The translations under genes were made by a program, and so were the position numbers. The notes under the pieces were generated by a model. It ran no database searches and had not been told where the DNA came from. It saw only the letters and a program-made list of their open reading frames with translations. Shown piece by piece: positions 16,412-25,292 of a DNA stretch of 56,125 nt. Each line of letters opens with the position of its first letter. Within the stretch, counting starts at the first letter, position 1. Origin of the DNA: Fontibacterium meridianamericanum (GTDB lineage Bacteria > Pseudomonadota > Alphaproteobacteria > Pelagibacterales > Pelagibacteraceae); NCBI GenBank assembly GCA_965235635.1, contig CBDDYR010000005.1:1-56125 (forward strand), written 5' to 3'.

Positions 16412-17379
16412 TTTTTTTTATAACCAATTGCAATTTCAAATTCTCCTAATCTTTTGTAAATAGACCTTAATTCTGTAATTGTAGTCCATTGATGAATAAA
16501 CAAGGAAAAACTATTATGAACTCTTTGAAATGCATTTGAAACTTGAACTATAACTCCAAGCGTTATTACACCTGAAAATAAACTTGGGGCCATTACTAAA
16601 TACGGAACAATAACCATAAATTGGTCGTATAAATTTACCCATATATCAAAATAACCATAATTATAAAAAAGTCGGTGATAGTTAAATTTAATTCCTGAAA
16701 ATAATTCAAATACAGTGTCAGGTTTTGCATATTTTAATCGATCATCCTCTCCATACACTAATTCTTTTCTAAATGACGCTTCTACTTTCTGGTTATTATA
16801 TTCAAGACCTGGTAATTTAATTCCAACAAACCAGCTAATTATCAGTCCGCCTAAACTTACTAATAAGGACACCCAAACTAAAGATCCTGGAATTTTTTTT
16901 AAAAATTCTATTTGAATTCCAGAAGATAGGCCCCAAAGTATAGGAATAAAAGCAATTAAAGTCATAATACCTCTAATAACTTGAAGTCCTAGGCTTTCTA
17001 CAATTTTTGCAAATCTACTTGTATCTTCTTGAATCCTTTGTGATGCACCTTCTATATTTTCGGCACTATTTTTCCATAAGGGAATGTAATCAAAAGTCAT
17101 AGCTTCGCGCCAACGCAAAGAATAAACTCTTGTAAAAAAACCAGTAAAAGTTGCAAGGATCACATAAGGGAATGCTAAATAACAAAAAATATAAATTTTA
17201 TTCCAAAATTCTGAAATATTACTTTTCGTGGCATTTTGTAATAAATCATAAAAACCTTTGTACCATTCATTGATTTTAACAGTTATTGATACTTGGATTA
17301 GTAATGAAAAAATTAATAATAATCCTCCACCCCAAGACCACAAAATCCACTTTTTATTAAAAAAAAAACTTTTAAACAT
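16408..17379 (-). CDS. SbmA/BacA family peptide transporter, short N-terminus
   Basis: A 323-aa membrane protein with about six hydrophobic segments. WYKGFYDLLQNA (residues about 39-50), LRWREAMTFDYI, ASQRIQEDTSRFA and ITELRSIYKRLGEFE are characteristic of SbmA/BacA proteins, proton-driven importers of peptide antibiotics and modified peptides. E. coli SbmA is 406 aa; this version begins MFKSFF but then goes straight to the WYxxFYD region, lacking about 70 residues with the first two helices. No ATPase domain is present, so it is the SbmA rather than the full ABC type. It overlaps the NDUFS4-like gene by 8 bp. The actual substrate is unknown. Confidence 0.8.
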   Translation of the reverse strand: MFKSFFFNKKWILWSWGGGLLLIFSLLIQVSITVKINEWYKGFYDLLQNATKSNISEFWNKIYIFCYLAFPYVILATFTGFFTRVYSLRWREAMTFDYIPLWKNSAENIEGASQRIQEDTSRFAKIVESLGLQVIRGIMTLIAFIPILWGLSSGIQIEFLKKIPGSLVWVSLLVSLGGLIISWFVGIKLPGLEYNNQKVEASFRKELVYGEDDRLKYAKPDTVFELFSGIKFNYHRLFYNYGYFDIWVNLYDQFMVIVPYLVMAPSLFSGVITLGVIVQVSNAFQRVHNSFSLFIHQWTTITELRSIYKRLGEFEIAIGYKKN

Positions 17380-17662
17380 TATTTAAAAAATTGTCAGCAT
17401 AAGCCTTAATAATGAGCTTATTTTTTTTGTGCATTGTTAGATCAAATGGAATATTATTTTGTTTAGCATAAGCAATTGCTTGTTCTTGTGTTTCAAATTT
17501 TAACTTAACTTGTTCATTAGTATTTGTTGATGATGTCCATCCCATTACAAAATCTTTGTTAGAATTGGATTTACTAAATTCTAAAATCCAAAATTTTGTT
17601 CTAGCCTTTCCTGATTGCATAGCTGTTTTTACAGGTTGATAGATTTTGGCTCTTTGATCCAT
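17372..17662 (-). CDS. NDUFS4-like accessory subunit of respiratory complex I
   Basis: A 96-aa protein of the 'ETC complex I subunit conserved region' family (PF04800). Residues ARIY-like RAKIYQP, MQSGKARTKFWILEF, FVMGWTSSTN and a C-terminal KIKAYADNF-like end match the alphaproteobacterial homologues of mitochondrial NDUFS4/AQDQ. The expected role is stabilising the NADH-binding arm at the cytoplasmic side of NADH dehydrogenase. Its start overlaps the gyrA stop by one base. No complex I core gene is nearby in the window. Confidence 0.88.
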   Translation of the reverse strand: MDQRAKIYQPVKTAMQSGKARTKFWILEFSKSNSNKDFVMGWTSSTNTNEQVKLKFETQEQAIAYAKQNNIPFDLTMHKKNKLIIKAYADNFLNNV

Positions 17663-20349
17663 TAATTATTTTCCTCCGATGTATCTTCTACTCTAGCAGC
17701 AGAAACAACTTTTTCATCTTCGGCAAGATTAAAAATTCTAACACCTTGAGTATTTCTGCCTGTAATTCTAATATCTTTTACATTACATCTAATCATCTGA
17801 CCTTTATCAGTAATTAACATTATTTGATCTTCATGATTAATTGTAAATGTTGAGGCGACGCTACCATTTCTTTCCGAACTTATAATATTAATAATTCCCT
17901 GCCCTCCTCTACCGCTTACTCTGTATTCGTAAGCAGATGATCGTTTTCCATATCCATTTTCAGTTACAGTTAAAATATATTGTTCTTTGTTTTTAAATTC
18001 CTGAATTTGTTTATTAGATAGTTTTATTATTTTAGTTTTTTCATTATCATCATCGGGTGTTTCATCTAAATCTTTTTCTAACCGAGAAGCTTTTATATAT
18101 GACTTTGCTTCATCAGATGTAATTTTTACACTCTTTAAAATTGATAATGAAATAATTTTATCATCTTTTTTTAAGGACATTCCTTTTATTCCTTTAGATG
18201 ATCTCCCTTTAAAAAGTCTTAATTTTTTAGATTGAACTCTTAAAGCTTTTCCATTTTTTGAACTTAATAAAAAGTCATCATCATCATCTAAAATTTTAAT
18301 TCCAACAATTGTATCGTTATCTTCCAATTTCATAGCGATTTTTCCACTTTGTTGAATATTTTCAAAGTCTAAAAGACTATTTTTTCTAACCTTTCCATTA
18401 GCAGTAGCAAATATAATTTTCATTTTTGCCCATAAAGACTCATCACTTGGCAAAGGCATAATTGAAGTGATGATATGACCTTCTTTCAATGGAAGAATAC
18501 TATGTAGAGCTTTACCTTTAGACTGATTAGAACCTTCAGGAATTTTCCATGCTTTTAATTTATAAACAATTCCTTTTGATGAAAAGAAAAGAATAGGTGT
18601 ATGAGTATTGGCAGTAAATATTTGATTTACAAAATCCTCATCTCTCGTTGTGATACCTGTTCTTCCTTTGCCACCTCTTTTTTGAACTCTAATAGAGCTT
18701 AAAGGACTTCTTTTAATATATCCTTTATTAGTAATTGTAATAATAACATCTTCTTTTTGAACAACATCTTCAATATCAAAAGTGCCAACTTGATTTATAA
18801 TTTTAGTTTTTCTAGGATTTGCAAACTTAGTTTTAATATCTTTAAGTTCATTTTTAATTTGAGATAATAATGTTTCTCTATCATTTAGAATTTTTTTATA
18901 CTGAACAATTAGGGCATAAAGTTCTTTTATTTCTTGATTAATTTCCTCATATCCAATCGCTGTAAGCTTCTGAAGTCTTAGTTCTAAAATTGCTCTAATC
19001 TGATGATCCGATAAATGATACTGATCCTTATTATATAAATCGCTAATATCTAAAACTTCTTTATTAATTTTTGATTTTTTAAAATTCCATTGCTTATTTT
19101 GAAGAATAGACTTTGCTTCAACAGGATTTTTACATTTACGAATTATAGCTATAATTTCATCAATATTTTCTATTGCTATGAATAATCCAATTAATATATG
19201 AACTCGATCTTTTGCTTTTTTTAAATCGAATAAAGTTCTTTTGATTAAAACTTTTTCTCTAAACTCTACAAAAACTTTTATAAATTGTTTTAAATTTAAT
19301 AATTCTGGTTTTCCATTAAGTATTGCAAGCGTATTAAAACCAAAAGATGATTCAATTGGTGAATATTTATAAAGTTGATTGATAATTACTTCGCTTGATA
19401 CACCTCTTTTTAATTCAATTACTATTCTTACACCTTCTTTATTCGATTCATCTCTAATGTCTGATATCCCTTCAATTTTTTTTTCTCTTACTAAAAGAGC
19501 AATTTTTTCAATTAATAAAGATTTATTAGTTTGAAATGGTACTGATTTTATTACCACTACAGTTTTGTCTTTTTTTTCTTCTTCAGTATCAATTTCTCCT
19601 CTTAATTTAATTGAACCTCTTCCAGTTTTATACCCTGTCTTGATCGCATCTTTTCCAATTATCAAACCACCCGTTGGAAAATCGGGTCCTGGAATTAATT
19701 TGATTAATTCATCTATAGAAATTTCATTATTATCAATATAGGCAAGCGTTCCATCAATAATTTCACCAAGATTGTGAGGTGGAATATTTGTTGCCATTCC
19801 GACAGCGATACCTCCTGCACCATTTACAAGTAAGTTTGGAAATTGGGCAGGTAAAACAGTAGGCTCTAATTCGGTGTCGTCATAATTATTTTGATAATCA
19901 ATTGTATTTTTTTCAATATCAGCAACCAAGTATTCAGAAATTTTTGCTAATCTAGTCTCCGTATAACGCATTGCTGCAGCCCTATCTCCATCCATAGAAC
20001 CAAAATTTCCCTGACCATCTAATAATTTAACACTCATTGAGAAATCTTGAGCTAATCTTACTAAAGCGTCATAGACAGCTTGGTCTCCATGTGGATGATA
20101 TTTACCGATTACATCTCCAACTACTCGAGCTGATTTTCTAAATTGTTTTGACCAGTCATATCCACCTTTATACATCGCGTAGATAATCCTTCTATGCACA
20201 GGTTTTAATCCATCTCTTGCATCTGGTAAGGCTCTACTTATAATTACGCTCATCGCGTATGATAAGTATGAAGTCTTCATCTCATCCACAATCTGAACAG
20301 AACTGTATTTTTTATTTTTCTGATTTTCTTTTTTTAAGTCTTCACTCAT
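17662..20349 (-). CDS. gyrA: DNA gyrase subunit A
   Basis: An 895-aa type II topoisomerase subunit. The winged-helix/tower breakage-reunion region contains GKYHPHGDQAVYDAL and the catalytic Tyr in AAAMRYTETRL (near residue 130). The C-terminal half carries the six-bladed DNA-wrapping domain with the GyrA box (QKRGGKGRTG). The residue equivalent to E. coli Ser83 in the quinolone pocket reads Gln. It is 9 bp downstream of ssb and overlaps the NDUFS4-like gene. Confidence 0.97.
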   Translation of the reverse strand: MSEDLKKENQKNKKYSSVQIVDEMKTSYLSYAMSVIISRALPDARDGLKPVHRRIIYAMYKGGYDWSKQFRKSARVVGDVIGKYHPHGDQAVYDALVRLAQDFSMSVKLLDGQGNFGSMDGDRAAAMRYTETRLAKISEYLVADIEKNTIDYQNNYDDTELEPTVLPAQFPNLLVNGAGGIAVGMATNIPPHNLGEIIDGTLAYIDNNEISIDELIKLIPGPDFPTGGLIIGKDAIKTGYKTGRGSIKLRGEIDTEEEKKDKTVVVIKSVPFQTNKSLLIEKIALLVREKKIEGISDIRDESNKEGVRIVIELKRGVSSEVIINQLYKYSPIESSFGFNTLAILNGKPELLNLKQFIKVFVEFREKVLIKRTLFDLKKAKDRVHILIGLFIAIENIDEIIAIIRKCKNPVEAKSILQNKQWNFKKSKINKEVLDISDLYNKDQYHLSDHQIRAILELRLQKLTAIGYEEINQEIKELYALIVQYKKILNDRETLLSQIKNELKDIKTKFANPRKTKIINQVGTFDIEDVVQKEDVIITITNKGYIKRSPLSSIRVQKRGGKGRTGITTRDEDFVNQIFTANTHTPILFFSSKGIVYKLKAWKIPEGSNQSKGKALHSILPLKEGHIITSIMPLPSDESLWAKMKIIFATANGKVRKNSLLDFENIQQSGKIAMKLEDNDTIVGIKILDDDDDFLLSSKNGKALRVQSKKLRLFKGRSSKGIKGMSLKKDDKIISLSILKSVKITSDEAKSYIKASRLEKDLDETPDDDNEKTKIIKLSNKQIQEFKNKEQYILTVTENGYGKRSSAYEYRVSGRGGQGIINIISSERNGSVASTFTINHEDQIMLITDKGQMIRCNVKDIRITGRNTQGVRIFNLAEDEKVVSAARVEDTSEENN

Positions 20350-20358
20350 GAAGGAAAT

Positions 20359-20811
20359 TTAAAAAGGAACTTTATCGTCTGGATCTTGTGAAATATCAGG
20401 CATATCATCAGAAGGTAATTGGCTACCTTCAATTTTTTTGTTATCTCCAGATGATGAATTTTTTCCATCCAACATTGTAAGGGAAGAATTGTAGCCTTGT
20501 AATACAATTTGAGTACTATATTTTTCCTGTCCATTGCTATCCGTATATTTATTTGTATTTAATTGACCTTCTATATAAACTTGAGCTCCTTTTTTTAAGT
20601 ATTTCTGAACAACGCTTACTAAGCCTTCATTAAAAATAACAACTCTATGCCATTCCGTTTTTTCTTTTCTTTCTCCAGTATTTTTGTCTTTCCAGCTTTC
20701 AGAAGTTGCAATACTTAGTCTTGCAACACTTTTTCCATTTTGCATTTGTTTGATTTCAGGATCGTTTCCAAGTCTGCCAATTAATAAAACTTTATTTAAG
20801 CTGCCTGCCAT
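20359..20811 (-). CDS. ssb: single-stranded DNA-binding protein
   Basis: A 150-aa protein with an OB fold over residues 1-110 (LNKVLLIGRLGNDPEI, ARLSIATSESWKD, TEWHRVVIF, GAQVYIEGQL). A flexible linker leads to an acidic tip ending DPDDKVPF, the tail that recruits replication and repair proteins. It is divergent from uvrA (84-bp gap), the arrangement seen in many bacteria, and is followed by gyrA. Confidence 0.96.
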   Translation of the reverse strand: MAGSLNKVLLIGRLGNDPEIKQMQNGKSVARLSIATSESWKDKNTGERKEKTEWHRVVIFNEGLVSVVQKYLKKGAQVYIEGQLNTNKYTDSNGQEKYSTQIVLQGYNSSLTMLDGKNSSSGDNKKIEGSQLPSDDMPDISQDPDDKVPF

Positions 20812-20895
20812 AATATAGATCTTTTTTTGAACTAAGAATTTGATGTTTATTATATCAGATCAATCAAATTAAAAGAATAATATTTACTGAAAAAC

Positions 20896-23784
20896 ATGAG
20901 CAATACTGTCACAAAAATCGTTATTAAAGGTGCTCGGGAGCATAATTTAAAAAATATTTCAGTTGAGATTCCAAGAGATAAATTAATAACGATCACCGGT
21001 TTGTCTGGTTCTGGAAAATCATCATTGGCGTTTGATACAATTTATGCTGAAGGTCAGAGAAGATATGTTGAAAGCTTATCAGCTTATGCTCGACAATTTT
21101 TGGATAGAATGAGAAAACCCGATGTTGATTTAATAGAAGGTCTTTCACCAGCAATATCTATTGAGCAAAAAACAACCTCTAAAAATCCAAGATCGATCGT
21201 TGCAACAGTTACTGAAATTTATGATTATATGCGTGTTTTATACGCAAGAATTGGCATTCCTTATTCTCCATTTACTGGAAAACCTATTAAGTCACAAACT
21301 GTCTCAGAAATGGTGGATCGAATTTTAGATTTGCCAAAACAATCTAAGATTCAAATTTATGCTCCTGTAGTTAGAGGAAGAAAGGGAGAGTATAAAAAAG
21401 AATTACTTGGATATAAAAAAAGAGGTTTTCAAAAAGCAAAAATCGATGGAAAAATTTATGAAATCGATAAGTCTCCAACTTTAAATAAAAATATTAAACA
21501 TGATATAGATATTTATGTAGATGGTTTTGTTAATGACAAAAAAGAACAACAAAGAATTGCAGAAAGTATTGAAACTACCTTATCATTATCAGACGGTCTT
21601 GCTTATGTAGATTTTACAAATGAAAATCTTCCAAAAGAATTTAAGAAAAATGAAAAATTGGTGTTCTCCTCAAAATTTGCATGTCCCGAGAGTGGTTTTA
21701 CAATCGAGGAGATAGAACCAAGACTTTTTTCTTTTAATAGTCCCTATGGTGCATGTCCAGAATGTGAAGGAATTGGAGTTGATCTTTATATAGATCCAAA
21801 ATTAATAATTCCTAATGAAAAAAAAACTTTAATAGATGGTGCTATTGTTCCCTGGGCATCAAGCTCAACTCTGTATTATGCTCAAACATTATCTTCTTTA
21901 GCAAAGCATTATAATTTTTCCTTAGAAACACCCTGGAAAGATTTATCAAAAAAAATTCAAGATATTATTTTATATGGTTCAGGAGAAGAGGAAATAAAAT
22001 TTTCTTATGATGATGGATATGAAAAATATTCAAATAAAAAATCATTTGAAGGAGTCGTTAATAATCTAGAAAGAAAGTATTTAGAAACTGATAGTGATTG
22101 GAAAAGAGAGGAAATTTCACAATTTCAAAATGAAACAGAATGCGAAAGATGTAAAGGAATGAGACTTAAGGAGGAAGCTCTTTCTGTAAAAATTAAGGAA
22201 TTAAATATTAGTGAAGTTTCAAAAATGTCTATTCAAAGTGCCCATGAATGGTTTTCTGATCTTCATAATCATTTAACAGAGAAAGAAAATAAAATTTCAG
22301 TACACATTTTAAAAGAAATCAATGAAAGATTAAATTTTTTAATAAATGTAGGTCTTGATTATTTGAATTTATCAAGATCATCAGGAACATTGTCAGGTGG
22401 AGAATCTCAAAGAATAAGATTAGCTTCACAAATTGGCTCCGGATTAACTGGAGTTCTTTATGTCTTGGATGAACCCTCAATAGGATTGCATCAAAAAGAT
22501 AATATAAAACTACTAAATGCCCTTAAAAGATTAAGAGATTTAGGAAACACAGTAATAGTCGTAGAACATGATGAAGAGGCAATGCTAAACTCTGATTATA
22601 TAATAGATCTTGGACCTGGAGCTGGAACTGACGGTGGAAAAATTATTGCAGCCGGCACACCTTCTCAAATAATGCAAAATGAAAGTAGTATAACTGGACA
22701 ATACTTATCGGGGAAAAAAAACATTTCCATTCCACAAATAAGAAGAAAAGCCAAAGATGGAAGATATTTAACTTTAAGTGGAGCAACTGGTAATAATTTA
22801 CAAAACGTTACTGCAAAAATTCCTCTTGGAACTTTTACAGCTGTCACAGGAGTTTCTGGAAGTGGGAAATCAACATTTGTTCTGCATACACTTTATAGAG
22901 CATTAAATTTAATGATTAATAAAACTATTACAAAAAATATGCCCAAACCTTTTAAAGGTATCCAGGGTTATGAATATTTAGATAAAATAATCGATATTGA
23001 TCAATCTCCTATTGGTAGAACTCCAAGATCAAATCCCGCAACATATTCTGGAGCATTTACTGTTATTAGAGAATGGTTTGTTAATTTACCAGACTCAAAA
23101 GCAAGAGGTTATAAGCCTGGTAGATTTTCTTTTAATGTTAAAGGAGGAAGATGCGAAGCTTGTGAAGGTGATGGAGTAATTACTTATGAAATGCATTTTT
23201 TGCCTGATGTTTACGTCCAATGCGATGTGTGTAAAGGTAATAGATATAATAGAGAAACTTTAGAAATAAGATTTAAAGATAAAAATATTGCTGATGTTTT
23301 AAATATGACTGTTGATGAAGGAGTTGAATTTTTTGAGAATATATCTTCTATAAGAGATAAGCTTTTAACTCTCCAAAAAGTTGGTCTAGGATATATAAAA
23401 ATTGGTCAACAAGCTACCACTCTATCTGGTGGAGAAGCGCAACGAATTAAGCTTGCGAAGGAATTATCAAAAAGAGCAACTGGAAGAACTATTTATATAC
23501 TTGATGAGCCAACAACAGGTTTGCATGTTCATGACGTTAAAAAATTATTAGAAGTTCTTCATACTTTTGTTAACAAAGGAAATACAGTAATTGTTATTGA
23601 ACATAATTTAGATGTAATAAAAACTGCTGATTGGATCATTGATATGGGTCCTGAAGGTGGCGTAAAAGGTGGAAAAATTATTGCTGAAGGCACTCCAGAG
23701 GACATATCGCTTGTAAAAGGCAGTTATACAGCTGAATTTTTAAAGAAAATTCTGTCTAAAAATATTTCAAAAAAGAGTGCTTAA
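20896..23784 (+). CDS. uvrA: excinuclease ABC subunit A
   Basis: A 962-aa damage-recognition ATPase of nucleotide excision repair. Two ABC modules are visible: Walker A GLSGSGKSS at 35-43 with signature LSGGESQRI, and a second SGSGKST near 654 with LSGGEAQRIKLAKEL. The zinc modules appear as CPESG...CPEC...CERCKG in the first half and CEACEGDG...CDVCKGN in the second. Full length. It is divergent from ssb. Confidence 0.97.
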   Translation: MSNTVTKIVIKGAREHNLKNISVEIPRDKLITITGLSGSGKSSLAFDTIYAEGQRRYVESLSAYARQFLDRMRKPDVDLIEGLSPAISIEQKTTSKNPRSIVATVTEIYDYMRVLYARIGIPYSPFTGKPIKSQTVSEMVDRILDLPKQSKIQIYAPVVRGRKGEYKKELLGYKKRGFQKAKIDGKIYEIDKSPTLNKNIKHDIDIYVDGFVNDKKEQQRIAESIETTLSLSDGLAYVDFTNENLPKEFKKNEKLVFSSKFACPESGFTIEEIEPRLFSFNSPYGACPECEGIGVDLYIDPKLIIPNEKKTLIDGAIVPWASSSTLYYAQTLSSLAKHYNFSLETPWKDLSKKIQDIILYGSGEEEIKFSYDDGYEKYSNKKSFEGVVNNLERKYLETDSDWKREEISQFQNETECERCKGMRLKEEALSVKIKELNISEVSKMSIQSAHEWFSDLHNHLTEKENKISVHILKEINERLNFLINVGLDYLNLSRSSGTLSGGESQRIRLASQIGSGLTGVLYVLDEPSIGLHQKDNIKLLNALKRLRDLGNTVIVVEHDEEAMLNSDYIIDLGPGAGTDGGKIIAAGTPSQIMQNESSITGQYLSGKKNISIPQIRRKAKDGRYLTLSGATGNNLQNVTAKIPLGTFTAVTGVSGSGKSTFVLHTLYRALNLMINKTITKNMPKPFKGIQGYEYLDKIIDIDQSPIGRTPRSNPATYSGAFTVIREWFVNLPDSKARGYKPGRFSFNVKGGRCEACEGDGVITYEMHFLPDVYVQCDVCKGNRYNRETLEIRFKDKNIADVLNMTVDEGVEFFENISSIRDKLLTLQKVGLGYIKIGQQATTLSGGEAQRIKLAKELSKRATGRTIYILDEPTTGLHVHDVKKLLEVLHTFVNKGNTVIVIEHNLDVIKTADWIIDMGPEGGVKGGKIIAEGTPEDISLVKGSYTAEFLKKILSKNISKKSA

Positions 23785-23813
23785 ATAAATTTATTTTATG
23801 TTAATATTGGTAC

Positions 23814-24413
23814 ATGGGAATCAGTAACATTCTTCAATCCTTACCTAAAACAATAGTAAGTTCTATTATTGCCACATTAATTTTCTTTGGAGTTTTATTT
23901 TATATTAATGATGGATGGGCTAACGACAGATATTTTTGGAGTGCCATATTTAGATACTTACACGTTCTTTCCGGAATTATGTGGATTGGGTTGTTGTGGT
24001 ATTTTAATTTTGTACAAATACCTAGCATGCCAAAAATTCCTGACGAACAAAAACCTGCTATTGGAAAAGTAATAGCTCCAACTGCTTTATTTTGGTTTAG
24101 ATGGGCTGCCCTTTCAACAATACTTACAGGATTAATAACAGCTTACTTAAATGGCTACGTTCATGAAGCTTTGACAATTAAAGGAAGTCCTAAAAATATA
24201 ACAATAGGAATTGGTATGTGGCTTGGAATAATTATGGCATTTAATGTTTGGTTTATAATTTGGCCAAATCAAAAAAGAGCATTAGGTATTGTTGAATGCG
24301 ATCCAGAGACTAAGGCTAAGTCTGCAAGAATGGCAATGTTAATATCTAGAACAAATACTTTTTTGTCTATTCCGATGCTATTAACAATGGTAACAGCCCA
24401 AAATCTTTATTAA
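23814..24413 (+). CDS. urate hydroxylase (PuuD)-type membrane protein
   Basis: A 199-aa protein with about five membrane helices. FRYLHVLSGIMWIGLLWYFNFVQIP (residues about 41-65), then RWAALSTILTGL, GIGMWLGIIMAFNVWFIIWPNQKRAL and SRTNTFLSIPMLLTMV, match the urate_ox_N domain (PF06181). In PuuD this membrane domain is joined to a cytochrome c domain, which is missing here. Conserved His and Trp in HVLSGIMWIG suggest haem binding. Whether it oxidises urate or serves another respiratory role in SAR11 is not known. It ends convergently with secF, overlapping by 4 bp. Confidence 0.75.
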   Translation: MGISNILQSLPKTIVSSIIATLIFFGVLFYINDGWANDRYFWSAIFRYLHVLSGIMWIGLLWYFNFVQIPSMPKIPDEQKPAIGKVIAPTALFWFRWAALSTILTGLITAYLNGYVHEALTIKGSPKNITIGIGMWLGIIMAFNVWFIIWPNQKRALGIVECDPETKAKSARMAMLISRTNTFLSIPMLLTMVTAQNLY

Positions 24414-25291
24414 GGCGTATTATCAATTTTTACTGACCAATCTCTTTTAACTTTAAAAAACATTACTATAGGAGAAGCTATATAAATTGAGGAATATGTT
24501 CCTACTATAATTCCGAAAGTTATTGCGAAAGCAAATCCTCTAAGAACTTCGCCTCCAAAAAATAATACAGCAATAATAGATAAAAGAGTTGTGCCAGAGG
24601 TTTTTAAAGTACGGGAAAGCGTATTATTCAATGACTCATTCACTAAAATTGATAATTCAGAGGTGCTATCTTTTTTTAAATTCTCTCTAATTCGATCATA
24701 AATAATAACTGTATCATTAATTGAGTAACCAATAATTGTTAATAGTGCAGCTACAATTGTAAGATCAAATTGTAATCCTAAAAGCGAAAATACACCAACG
24801 GTAATTATTGTGTCATGAAAAAGAGCAACGATACCTCCAAAACTGAATTGCCATTCAAAACGAAACCATAAATAAAAAAACATCGCAACAAAACATAATA
24901 AAACAGAATAAATAGCAGATTTAATTAATTCAGAACCTACTTTTGGACCTACTGTTTCTACTTTTCTAATTGTAACTTTTTCCTTTAAATCTTTCTCAAT
25001 AAAATTTTTTATATCGTTTGGTGAAACACTATTATCTGCAGAAATTAAAAAATCATTAACAGAACCAAATTCTTTAACAGAAAAATTGTTAATTTTAAGT
25101 TTAGATATAGAGTTTCTAATTTTTTCTATTTCAATTTTTTTTTCTAATCGAATTTCAATTGTTGTTCCTCCTTTAAAATCGACACCAAAATCTAATCCTT
25201 TAGTAAAAACTAAAATAATTGAGGCTAAAACTAAAAAACTTGATAAAATTAAAAAAAAATTTTTGTATTTTAAAAAATTAAAATTAGTCAT
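24410..25291 (-). CDS. secF: protein translocase subunit SecF
   Basis: A 293-aa inner-membrane RND-type protein using the proton gradient to pull preproteins out of SecYEG. TM1 is near residues 10-30, followed by FGVDFKGGT, a periplasmic domain, then five helices with GYSINDTVIIYDRIREN (near 187-203) and TTLLSIIAVLFFGG. It starts 1 bp after secD. Full length for a stand-alone SecF. Confidence 0.96.
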   Translation of the reverse strand: MTNFNFLKYKNFFLILSSFLVLASIILVFTKGLDFGVDFKGGTTIEIRLEKKIEIEKIRNSISKLKINNFSVKEFGSVNDFLISADNSVSPNDIKNFIEKDLKEKVTIRKVETVGPKVGSELIKSAIYSVLLCFVAMFFYLWFRFEWQFSFGGIVALFHDTIITVGVFSLLGLQFDLTIVAALLTIIGYSINDTVIIYDRIRENLKKDSTSELSILVNESLNNTLSRTLKTSGTTLLSIIAVLFFGGEVLRGFAFAITFGIIVGTYSSIYIASPIVMFFKVKRDWSVKIDNTP

Positions 25292-25292
25292 A

